From an uncultured bacterium (GTDB lineage: Bacteria; Desulfobacterota; Desulfobulbia; Desulfobulbales; Desulfobulbaceae): a DNA stretch of 11,578 bases. Below, piece after piece: positions 1 to 6,335 of this stretch (within the stretch, counting starts at the first letter, position 1; every line of letters begins with the position of its first letter). Position numbers and translations under genes: made by a program. The notes under the pieces were generated by a model. It saw nothing but the letters and a program-made list of their open reading frames with translations, made no database searches and was not told the DNA's origin. The stretch is taken from positions 1-11,578 of the forward strand of contig CAIMMA010000436.1 in assembly GCA_903842475.1 (NCBI GenBank). The letters are read 5' to 3'.

Positions 1-694
1 CCGCGGATTTCTCGAGCATCCGGGCCAGACCTTTTACGCCGATGTGACAGGAGGTGCAGCGGGTGTCGGAGGCAAAGGCGATGTTGCCATTATGGCAGAC
101 ACCGCAATATTTGCCGGCATACAGCGCTTTCATGGTGAATTTCCCCGGTTGCTCTTCAGCGGCGCCTTTGCGCATCTCGAAGGCCTTGTCATGGCAGCTT
201 GAGCAATCAAGCCCCATGTCGACATGCTGTTTGTGACCGAAAACCACGGCTTTCACCGGGCGATTGAAAACGATCATGTCCGGCTGTTTCATGTCACTGC
301 CGTGGCAGGTTTTACAGGTTTCCGGGCCGGTGGTGTTGAATGCGGTTTTGCCGTCATGGCAGGCTCCGCAGTATTTACCGGCGTCCAGGGAGGCCATGGT
401 GTAGTCGCCCTTGGCCTTGGCGGAACCCCGTTTGCGATCAAAGAGATCAGGGTGGCAACTGTCGCAGGTCAAGCCGGACTTGATCACATGGGTATTGTGG
501 CTGAACATGCTTTTAACCGGATCCATGGCAACAATCTGAGTGTTGCCGAAGGATTCGTATTGTTTGGCTGGGGCGGCGCTGGCTGCCGGGGCAGGGGCTG
601 CCGCCGGAGCTGCGGCGTGGATATCCAGGGTGAAAAATATTCCCGCAGCCGCGATCAGGCCGAGGGCCGGTAGTACTTTTGTTTTCAGTTTCAT
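1..694 (-). CDS. Multiheme c7-type cytochrome c, periplasmic (partial, C-terminus beyond window)
   Basis: Translating the minus strand from ATG at 694 gives an open frame of at least 231 residues that reaches the window edge. It begins with a Sec-type signal peptide (MKLKTK, then a hydrophobic stretch to about residue 28) and an Ala/Pro-rich linker to about 43. Six heme sites are visible: CDSCH 77-81, CGACH 109-113, CKTCH 127-131, CSSCH 164-168, CGVCH 197-201 and CTSCH 213-217. They fall in two tandem triheme units. Each unit opens with F-x-H-x2-H, likely distal heme ligands, and contains a GKYCGxCHxGxxAF core, the pattern of c7-type triheme domains. The protein should pass electrons in the periplasm. 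A good site (AGGAG, 8 nt) precedes ATG 694. The gene lies 21 bp after the Fe-S gene, so the two are very probably one operon. Total heme number is unknown because the end is missing. Confidence 0.93.
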   Translation of the reverse strand, partial: MKLKTKVLPALGLIAAAGIFFTLDIHAAAPAAAPAPAASAAPAKQYESFGNTQIVAMDPVKSMFSHNTHVIKSGLTCDSCHPDLFDRKRGSAKAKGDYTMASLDAGKYCGACHDGKTAFNTTGPETCKTCHGSDMKQPDMIVFNRPVKAVVFGHKQHVDMGLDCSSCHDKAFEMRKGAAEEQPGKFTMKALYAGKYCGVCHNGNIAFASDTRCTSCHIGVKGLARMLEKSA

Positions 695-715
695 CGAGTT
701 TTCTCCTTCCGCCGG

Positions 716-1471
716 TTAGGCGTTCATGTAATAAACGTTCGGTAAAGCACCGGTTTCAGGCCGCAGGACCCATACGGTAGTTTCAGGACGATGGACGAGT
801 TGGTACACTTCGCTTTGCGGATCGCTGATGTCGCCGAAAACCCTGACCTTGGCAGGGCAGGCTTCCACGCAAGCAGTATCTTTTTCACCTTTGGAGAGAC
901 GGGTGTCGTAGCAAAAATTGCATTTGTCGACCGCTCTGACTTCCTCGTTAAAATAACGCGCATTATAAGGACATGCCGCCATGCAGGTCTTGCAGCCGAT
1001 GCATTTCTTGCTATCCATCACCACGATACCGGTGGTCTTGTCTTTGTAGGTCGCCACTGTGGGGCAGACACGGACGCAGGGTGGCTGATTGCATTGGTTG
1101 CAAAGCACCGGCATAAAGATCGTTTCTTTTTCGGTGGGGCTGAGTTCCTTGGTTCGTTCAAGGATGGTGGTTCGCCAGCCATAGGACGGCACATGGTTGG
1201 TTTTGACGCAGGCATCCATGCAGAGCTGGCAATCGACGCAGAGGTTTTGTCGCATCACCATGCTGTAATGAGGGCTGTAGGGGTATTTTTCATTTTTCGG
1301 CATGGCGCCCACGGCACTTTCGGCATCGCGAACCGAGGTCAGCGACAGTATCGTTCCGCTCATGAACAACCCGGTAATGGCGAGTCCGGCGCGAAGAAAG
1401 GTGCGCCGTTCAAGTGAAGGCAGGTGTTCTACTCCTTCATTTTTTAATTTTCCCAACTCTTTTATGTTCAT
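716..1471 (-). CDS. Tat-exported 4x[4Fe-4S] ferredoxin-like subunit (NrfC/DmsB/PsrB type)
   Basis: The 251-aa protein has a twin-arginine signal (ERRTFLRAG at residues 21-29 and a hydrophobic stretch to about 45), so it is probably exported folded. Four cysteine groups follow in the order usual for this family: CVDCQLCMDAC, CNQCNQPPCVRVC, CIGCKTCMAAC, and a final group CNFC plus CVEAC. This fits four [4Fe-4S] clusters forming a wire between a membrane quinone site and a periplasmic partner. The partner is most likely the cytochrome encoded 21 bp downstream, and the membrane anchor the NrfD protein at 4923-6116. GAGGG lies 6 nt before ATG 1471, supporting this start. The cytochrome/Fe-S/NrfD set resembles NrfBCD and, from memory, Geobacter CbcSTU; the electron donor and acceptor cannot be told from sequence. 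Confidence 0.93.
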   Translation of the reverse strand: MNIKELGKLKNEGVEHLPSLERRTFLRAGLAITGLFMSGTILSLTSVRDAESAVGAMPKNEKYPYSPHYSMVMRQNLCVDCQLCMDACVKTNHVPSYGWRTTILERTKELSPTEKETIFMPVLCNQCNQPPCVRVCPTVATYKDKTTGIVVMDSKKCIGCKTCMAACPYNARYFNEEVRAVDKCNFCYDTRLSKGEKDTACVEACPAKVRVFGDISDPQSEVYQLVHRPETTVWVLRPETGALPNVYYMNA

Positions 1472-1778
1472 TCCATACCCTCAAATAAAAAGTAACGAAG
1501 ACGACATCGGCACGCAGTGCTACAATGTGTTGTTATGGCAAAAGAAAAAGACTTAAAAAATGAATAACCGCTCATAAAATAAAAAAATTAACGTGCGAAC
1601 ATACCCTAAAACCATAAGAAGAGCAAGTTTTCAAATATATGGTATGGTAACGAAACTTTTAAAAGTGACCCATTTTTCTTGCAGGGTACATCGTCTTTGC
1701 CCCAGATGACCGGATTGCTTCCAGCTCGCCCTTTAAGGGCCAAGGCAAACGTTTGCATCCCCTTTTTTTGTTTAACTC
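1472..1778. promoter_or_regulatory. Divergent intergenic region with three perfect palindromes
   Basis: This 307-bp spacer separates the minus-strand Fe-S/cytochrome operon from the plus-strand sigma54 activator gene. Its left two thirds are A+T-rich. Three perfect inverted repeats are seen: ACTTTTAAAAGT at 1655-1666, GCCCTTTAAGGGC at 1728-1740 and GCAAACGTTTGC at 1745-1756. The last two sit just ahead of the activator start at 1779 and could be operators, perhaps for autoregulation (inference). No convincing -24/-12 sigma54 element toward the Fe-S gene was found. The only GG-N10-GC match on the minus strand is at 1717-1730, about 250 bp from the gene and otherwise poor. No clear sigma70 promoter stands out either. 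Confidence 0.45.
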
Positions 1779-4211
1779 ATGGCGCCTCGTAAGCGCTTCT
1801 CCGCCTCAATGAAGAATTTAACTGACCAATCCTCCATTAATCAGGACACCCTCGCGGTTTTCCACCTTGACCGCAATTGCCGAATCCTCGGGCTCAATAG
1901 AAAAGCGGAAACCCTTGCCGCGCGTCCCCTGGCCGAGCTGTTCGGCAAATCGATGGATACGATTTTTGTGTTCAAGGAGGAGACGCCCTCGCTTGAGCAA
2001 CTTATTCTGCAAACCGGTTGGGGCGCAACGCGTACCCGGCAATCCCTGCTGTTAAACACCCAATGTAATGGTGCGCAGCTTGAGGTCTTTGTTACGGTCA
2101 TCCCCATATGGGGACAAGATCGGGCGATATCCGGGGCCTTGGTGACCCTCGACACCAACAATCAGCCGTATTTGCAGCAATTGTTGCTGGATTCCGTATC
2201 CGAAGGGGTGCTGACCGTCAATTGCGACCTTGAGATCACCTTTTTTAACCGGGCTGCCGAGCAGATTACCGGATGGGTATCCGAGGACATCCTGGGGAAA
2301 AATTACAAGGATGTTTTTCCGCCGGAATTCTGCGAAAATCAGTGCCTGATCAGGCATTCCATTGAAAATGAAAAGTCATTTATAGCCCACACCGTCTTCA
2401 CGACCCATAAAGACGGGCGTTTTTTCCCTCTTTCCCTAACATTATCGCCGATTTACGACACCAGCGGCAAGGTCGTCGGCGGCGTCCAGACCTTCCATGA
2501 CTGCTCCGATTCGCTCAATAATGCCCTGATCCTGGCCTCGATTGCCGATGGCGTCTTCACTATTGACCATAACCGGATCATCACCTCGTTCAATCGGGCC
2601 GCGGAAAACATCACCGGGTGGAAGCAGGAGGAAGTGCTCGGCAAACCCTGCCGGGAGGTTTTTCATTCCAGCGTCTGCGGGGAGGCTTGTCTGCTGCAAA
2701 AGGCGATCGACTGCAACAGCCTGTTTATCGACCGGCCCATATTTATTAAAGGCAAGAAGGGAGATTCCATTCCGGTCACCGTCAGTTCCGCGCCGCTGCT
2801 CGACGATTTCGGCAACATCATCGGCGGCATCGAGACCTTCCGAGACAACACCGCTGCCATCCGCGAGAGTCTGATCCTCGATTCGATCGCCGATGGCGTT
2901 TTCACCGTCGACCGCAACTGGAACATCACCTCTTTTAACCGGGCGGCGGAGGAAATCACCGGCTGGTCCCGGGAGAATGCCCTGGGCATGTCCTGCTCGG
3001 ATATTTTTCATTCCTCAATCTGCGGCAAGAACTGCGCCATCGCCGAAAGCCTCTATCGCGGCGCCCCGGTGGCCAACCGTTCCATAACCATCCGCAATGC
3101 CCGGGGCGAAAGTGTGCCGATCAGCATCAGCGCCGCGCCGTTGACCGATCACGAGGGCAATATCATCGGCGGGGTGGAAACCTTTCGCGATCTGACCACG
3201 ATCACCACCCTGCGGCAGCAGCTCACCCAGAAATACACCTTTGGTGCCATTATTTCCAAATCGGCTGCCATGCAGCGATTATTTAATATTCTCCCGGATA
3301 TCGCCCGCAGTCCCTCCACGGTCCTGATTCTCGGCGAAAGCGGCACCGGCAAGGAGTTGATCGCTCGGGCGCTGTACAATACCAGCGAGCGCAAGGACAA
3401 TCCTTTTGTCATCGTCAACTGTGCGGCCCTGCCGGAAACGCTGCTGGAATCGGAGCTGTTCGGGTATAAAGCCGGGGCGTTCACCGATGCCCGTAAAGAT
3501 AAAATCGGCCGTTTCGCCGCCGCCGAAGGGGGAACGCTCTTTCTCGACGAGATCGGCGATCTTCCCGGCAGCGTGCAGGTCAAGCTGTTGCGGGTCCTGC
3601 AGGAAAAAGTCTACGAACCGTTGGGATCCAACAGTCCGGTCAAGGCTGATGTGCGGATAATTACCGCGACCAACCATGATCTGCAGGGGCTGGTGCGGGA
3701 AGGATTGTTTCGGGACGACCTGTTCTACCGTCTCAACGTGGTGAAAATCAGTCTGCCCCCGCTGCGGGAGCGCAAAGAAGACATTCCGCTGCTCATCGAC
3801 CATTTTATTAAAAAATACGGCGCCCAGCAGGGCAAAGACATCGTCGGCATTTCCAGCGGGGCGCTGGCTATCTTGATGCGCTACGATTTTCCCGGCAATA
3901 TCAGGGAACTGGAAAATGTCGTCGAGTATGCCTTTATTCTCTGCGAGGGCGGCTATATTCAGCCGCAGCATCTGCCCGAGCCGTTTGCCGCCGGTTTCGA
4001 GGAGGCGGCCAAGCCTTCGGTTCCCGGCGCCGGAGCGCAAACGCTCGAGGACATCGAGAAGCAGGCGATCATGCTCAGTCTCGAGCGAAATCGATGGAAG
4101 AAGATGATGACCTGTCGGGAGTTGGCGATATCAAAGGATACCCTGCGGCGAAAAATTGAACGCTACGGTTTTCATGATCCTTTTGCCGCGCAAGGCGATG
4201 AAGACGACTGA
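1779..4211 (+). CDS. PAS-domain sigma54-dependent transcriptional activator
   Basis: The 810-aa protein is a bacterial enhancer-binding protein. A first, divergent PAS-like region covers about 20-125. Three clearly repeated PAS domains follow at about 132-241, 248-356 and 364-472, each with an NRAAExITGW core and a C-x3-C pair (C185/C189, C300/C304, C415/C419). The AAA+ domain (about 488-735) has Walker A GESGTGKE at 519-526 and Walker B TLFLDE at 586-591. The sigma54-contact loop reads GAFTDA at 566-571 instead of the usual GAFTGA. A Fis-type helix-turn-helix lies at about 755-797. There is no receiver domain, so the signal is probably sensed by the PAS domains. Lying between the two halves of the redox complex, it probably controls one or both. 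ATG 1779 is the first start after an in-frame stop at 1773 but has no visible Shine-Dalgarno; Met11 (1809) lacks one too, so the start is uncertain. Confidence 0.93.
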   Translation: MAPRKRFSASMKNLTDQSSINQDTLAVFHLDRNCRILGLNRKAETLAARPLAELFGKSMDTIFVFKEETPSLEQLILQTGWGATRTRQSLLLNTQCNGAQLEVFVTVIPIWGQDRAISGALVTLDTNNQPYLQQLLLDSVSEGVLTVNCDLEITFFNRAAEQITGWVSEDILGKNYKDVFPPEFCENQCLIRHSIENEKSFIAHTVFTTHKDGRFFPLSLTLSPIYDTSGKVVGGVQTFHDCSDSLNNALILASIADGVFTIDHNRIITSFNRAAENITGWKQEEVLGKPCREVFHSSVCGEACLLQKAIDCNSLFIDRPIFIKGKKGDSIPVTVSSAPLLDDFGNIIGGIETFRDNTAAIRESLILDSIADGVFTVDRNWNITSFNRAAEEITGWSRENALGMSCSDIFHSSICGKNCAIAESLYRGAPVANRSITIRNARGESVPISISAAPLTDHEGNIIGGVETFRDLTTITTLRQQLTQKYTFGAIISKSAAMQRLFNILPDIARSPSTVLILGESGTGKELIARALYNTSERKDNPFVIVNCAALPETLLESELFGYKAGAFTDARKDKIGRFAAAEGGTLFLDEIGDLPGSVQVKLLRVLQEKVYEPLGSNSPVKADVRIITATNHDLQGLVREGLFRDDLFYRLNVVKISLPPLRERKEDIPLLIDHFIKKYGAQQGKDIVGISSGALAILMRYDFPGNIRELENVVEYAFILCEGGYIQPQHLPEPFAAGFEEAAKPSVPGAGAQTLEDIEKQAIMLSLERNRWKKMMTCRELAISKDTLRRKIERYGFHDPFAAQGDEDD

Positions 4212-4232
4212 CCGTTTGGATCAAACGGTTTT
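4211..4232 (+). terminator. Hairpin terminator candidate overlapping the activator stop codon
   Basis: ACCGTTTG (4211-4218) and CAAACGGT (4222-4229) form a perfect 8-bp stem with a 3-nt loop, ending in a run of four T at 4229-4232. The stem begins on the last base of the activator stop codon. The short T-run makes it a modest terminator on its own; a stronger hairpin follows 7 bp later. Confidence 0.5.
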
Positions 4233-4239
4233 GCAATAA

Positions 4240-4272
4240 AAAAGGTGTTCCGAATACTTCGGAACACCTTTT
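4240..4272. terminator. Strong Rho-independent, probably bidirectional terminator
   Basis: A perfect 15-bp inverted repeat (4240-4254 against 4258-4272) with a 3-nt TAC loop, A-rich on the left and T-rich on the right. It lies 28 bp past the activator stop and in the convergent gap with merR. Read on the plus strand it ends the activator transcript. Read on the minus strand it has a T-run too (TTTTTTATTG), so it can also stop the nrfD-merR transcript. Confidence 0.88.
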
Positions 4273-4330
4273 ATGGTTTATGGCACAAGGTGGAATCTGA
4301 GCGGCGCACTTGTTGCTTTTATCCCCTTCG

Positions 4331-4393
4331 GGTCACGGGTAGCTAGCCGCATACATGCAGCCAGGTAATTTTGGCTGGCGGTTGTCCGTGACC
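4331..4393. repeat. Complex inverted repeat / possible structured RNA in the convergent gap
   Basis: GGTCACGG (4331-4338) pairs perfectly with CCGTGACC (4386-4393). Inside it, CCGC (4347-4350) pairs with GCGG (4379-4382), and CAGCCA (4358-4363) pairs with TGGCTG (4372-4377) around an 8-nt loop, giving three stacked helices broken by internal loops. On the plus strand it is followed by TTTT. On the minus strand it begins 2 nt after the merR stop codon. I do not recognise a known riboswitch or tRNA. It may be a second terminator, a 3'-end stabilising structure, or a small RNA. Confidence 0.5.
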
Positions 4394-4395
4394 TT

Positions 4396-4839
4396 TTAAA
4401 CGGAAGATCCGCGCTTTTTTTTTTGCCCGGGCGTTTCGTTTTTTAGCCGGTCCTGCTCTTTCGCTTCCAGCCTGGCGGCGATGTCGCCCACCGAGTGCAA
4501 GGTTCGCGGCACGGCGCGGTCCACCCTGGCATTGCAATGGTGATGGATTGAAGCCGGGCACCCGGCAACCTCCCAGCAAGGGATGTATTCCAGTAGTTTT
4601 TTCAGTCCCGGAATGCTGATGCCCTCTTCGTGGATAAACTTGCGCAGGCAGGTGATCCATTGAATGTCGTCGGCGGAAAACATCCGTCGATTTCCGACCA
4701 GCGTGGGCTGCACCAATCCTTCCTTTTCATAGATCCGCAGGGTGCGAGGATGGACATTGAGCAGCTTGGCGGCGACACCGATCGGATAGATAGCCACGTC
4801 GGAGCGGATCGCCTGGATTTCGGTTCTTTTTCTTGCCAT
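4396..4839 (-). CDS. MerR-family transcriptional regulator with C-terminal cysteine cluster
   Basis: The 147-aa protein has an N-terminal MerR-type winged helix-turn-helix at about residues 17-86. It shows the family signatures: YPIGVAAKLLNVHPRTLRIYE, the GLVQP turn, the NRRMFSADDI wing, and a LRKFIHEEGISIPGLKKLL helix. A short tail follows with C88, C94 and C102 (PCWEVAGCP, then HHHC), plus C64 in the helix. These could bind a metal or sense redox state (inference). The C-terminus is rich in Lys. The domain layout is close to the HspR-like branch of MerR proteins, but no HspR-type operator was found. AGGAG lies 7 nt before ATG 4839. It lies 83 bp downstream of nrfD on the same strand and is probably co-transcribed with it, so it may regulate the redox locus. 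Confidence 0.88.
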   Translation of the reverse strand: MARKRTEIQAIRSDVAIYPIGVAAKLLNVHPRTLRIYEKEGLVQPTLVGNRRMFSADDIQWITCLRKFIHEEGISIPGLKKLLEYIPCWEVAGCPASIHHHCNARVDRAVPRTLHSVGDIAARLEAKEQDRLKNETPGQKKKRGSSV

Positions 4840-4873
4840 ACCGGTCTCCTAGCAAAGTGGGATGCCGGAGCAG

Positions 4874-4900
4874 GGCGGAGGGCGGTTACTGCCCGCCGCC
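4874..4900. repeat. GC-rich hairpin between nrfD and merR
   Basis: GGCGGAGGGC (4874-4883) pairs with GCCCGCCGCC (4891-4900): nine pairs, one mismatch and a 7-nt loop. In the nrfD-merR direction no T-run follows, so it is not a typical terminator. It may protect or process the messenger so that the membrane subunit and the regulator are made at different levels (inference). Confidence 0.5.
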
Positions 4901-4922
4901 TTGCTTTTCGACACAGGGGCCA

Positions 4923-6116
4923 TCAATGGTCTTCGGACAGATGGCCACGGAACATCCGTTCTCCCATCATGAACAGAACGCCGCAGAAAGTGAAGCCGGA
5001 CAGGGTGATGATCCACTCGTGCATGGTTGGCGAGTAGGGCAGAATATGGGGTAGGTCAACGATATTGAGTTCGTGGAATCCCGGGATAATCTGGCCGACG
5101 ATAACCAGGTCGTAGCGCATCACAAAGATGCCGACGATGCTCATCATCGATCCCAGGGCCATGGCCGTCACGTTTTTAGCCCGCACCGCCATGATGATCA
5201 AGAGCGGAATGACCAACCCCATGGCCACCTCGCCGTACCAGAAATTATTGGCAAAAGGACCGTTGATCAGGGCCATGATCGATTCGTATTTGCCGGGCTG
5301 TTGCCCGGTATAGCCGGAAATCATTTTCCAGGTGGTGAAAAACAGGATGACAATATAGAGCAGGGCGCCCAGTTTACCCACCGAGTACAGCGAGTTTTCC
5401 AGTTGGGTGCTCATCTTCCAGCCATTGATCTTGTATCCCAGCCAATGGAAGAAAATAACGGTGGCGCAGCCGGACATCATGGCCGAGGTGATGAAATAGA
5501 TGGGCATGTAGGGGCCGTGCCAGAACTCGCGACCGTTGAGCAGGCCGAAGACTGCGCCCAGGTTGGAATGGGCGGCAACACCCGAGATAACTCCGAGCAT
5601 CCCGAGAATCCCGGCGGTCTTGTGCTTGCCGGCCTGGAGCAGGGCGAATTCGATGAGCATGAAGAAGAGGTAGGCGCCGTAGAGGGTGCCCATCCACCAG
5701 ATGTTCGAGCTGAGGTTGGGGGAAATGACGTTGTAGATCGCCATGCGCCAAGGATTTTCGATCTCAAAGGCAATGACCAGAAATCCGGCGACGATGGTGG
5801 CAATGGCCAGGAAAACCGAACGTTTGGCAATGGGCTTGAAAGCTTCGTAGCCAAACACATGGCCAATGGACGAGACCAGGCACAGGCCCGTCGAGGTGAC
5901 GACAAAAAAGACATAGGCGCCGAGCATCAGGCCCCAGGGGACCTCGCGGGTGACGCTGTAGACATGTTCATGACCGGCAAACATGGCATGAATCCCGAAG
6001 GCGATACCCACCAGGGTAAAGAGCCCCATCAGGCCGATGACTCCGTTGTACACTCCGGACCGGCTGCCTTCGAGGCCGCCTTCCTGGGGTAAAACTTTTG
6101 CTAAAATATTCTGCAT
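4923..6116 (-). CDS. NrfD-family integral membrane quinone oxidoreductase subunit
   Basis: The protein has about ten hydrophobic spans spread over 397 residues, the length and topology of the long NrfD/HybB-like group. Such subunits bind quinone in the membrane and dock an Fe-S protein on the periplasmic face. The likely partners are the Tat-exported Fe-S protein and cytochrome encoded at 1-1471; no other such partner is visible here. Two starts are possible. ATG 6131 (giving 402 aa) has no ribosome binding site. ATG 6116 (MQNILAKVLPQEGG) has GGAGG 8 nt upstream and is chosen. A weak -24/-12-like element lies at 6151-6166. The gene follows a 38-aa membrane protein gene by 102 bp and precedes merR. 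No quinone specificity or direction of electron flow can be read from the sequence. Confidence 0.92.
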   Translation of the reverse strand: MQNILAKVLPQEGGLEGSRSGVYNGVIGLMGLFTLVGIAFGIHAMFAGHEHVYSVTREVPWGLMLGAYVFFVVTSTGLCLVSSIGHVFGYEAFKPIAKRSVFLAIATIVAGFLVIAFEIENPWRMAIYNVISPNLSSNIWWMGTLYGAYLFFMLIEFALLQAGKHKTAGILGMLGVISGVAAHSNLGAVFGLLNGREFWHGPYMPIYFITSAMMSGCATVIFFHWLGYKINGWKMSTQLENSLYSVGKLGALLYIVILFFTTWKMISGYTGQQPGKYESIMALINGPFANNFWYGEVAMGLVIPLLIIMAVRAKNVTAMALGSMMSIVGIFVMRYDLVIVGQIIPGFHELNIVDLPHILPYSPTMHEWIITLSGFTFCGVLFMMGERMFRGHLSEDH

Positions 6117-6124
6117 GGCGCTTT

Positions 6125-6129
6125 CCTCC
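6125..6129 (-). promoter_or_regulatory. Ribosome binding site that sets the nrfD start
   Basis: GGAGG on the minus strand, 8 nt before ATG 6116. It lies within the first codons of the longer reading from ATG 6131, which argues for the shorter protein. Confidence 0.8.
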
Positions 6130-6150
6130 ATAAACTCTGCAGGTGATCAT

Positions 6151-6166
6151 GGCAGTGATCGGCCCG
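6151..6166 (-). promoter_or_regulatory. Weak sigma54 (-24/-12) promoter candidate for nrfD
   Basis: On the minus strand the stretch reads CGGGCCGATCACTGCC. The invariant GG and GC are 10 nt apart as required, and 7 of the 12 specified bases of the TGGCACG-N4-TTGCW consensus match. Transcription would start near 6140, leaving a leader of about 24 nt with the GGAGG site. A sigma54 activator gene is close by, which raises plausibility, but a GG-N10-GC match is expected by chance at this frequency. Confidence 0.3.
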
Positions 6167-6218
6167 CATTGATTGTAGTTTTCCTTGAATAGACGCAATT
6201 CTAAAAAAAGGACTTCGG

Positions 6219-6335
6219 TTAGGGTACATCGCTTTCTTCCCTGACGGACTGAAGAACCGGCTTGATTCGCAGATCAAACAGCGTATGGAGAACAGCACCA
6301 CCCAACCAGATAACGAAAAACAGTATAGTTTCCAT
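6219..6335 (-). CDS. 38-aa single-span membrane protein upstream of nrfD
   Basis: The minus strand has ATG at 6335 with an excellent ribosome binding site (AAGGAG at 6342-6347, 6-nt spacing) and ends in TAA at 6219-6221. The product starts METILFFVIWLGGAVLHTLF: one hydrophobic helix from about residue 4 to 20. A short tail follows with basic residues (R23, K25, R32) and an acidic end (EESDVP). By the positive-inside rule the tail should be cytoplasmic. It is encoded 102 bp ahead of nrfD on the same strand and is probably in the same transcript. I do not recognise a family. Small single-helix proteins often assemble with or stabilise membrane redox complexes, so an accessory subunit of the NrfD complex is the leading guess (inference). 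Support rests on the start signals, the hydrophobic pattern and position; no homology was checked. Confidence 0.7.
   Translation of the reverse strand: METILFFVIWLGGAVLHTLFDLRIKPVLQSVREESDVP

Noticed and set aside
224..673. 149-aa plus-strand open frame
   Set aside because: Antisense to the cytochrome gene, which has six heme motifs and a signal peptide.
1606..1758. 50-aa minus-strand open frame ahead of the Fe-S gene
   Set aside because: GGGG abuts the ATG with no spacing, it overlaps the palindromes, and the product shows no membrane span or motif; kept only as a remote possibility.
4331..4393. tRNA-like fold
   Set aside because: Although the outer stem resembles an acceptor arm, there is no GTTCRA T-loop, no proper anticodon arm, and the length is only 63 nt.
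5073..6092. 339-aa open frame on the plus strand
   Set aside because: Antisense to nrfD; its composition (many His, Asp, Gly) is the mirror of hydrophobic codons, not a real protein.
6131..6131. Longer nrfD start (ATG 6131, MEESAM)
   Set aside because: It has no upstream ribosome binding site, and its first codons contain the GGAGG that serves ATG 6116.
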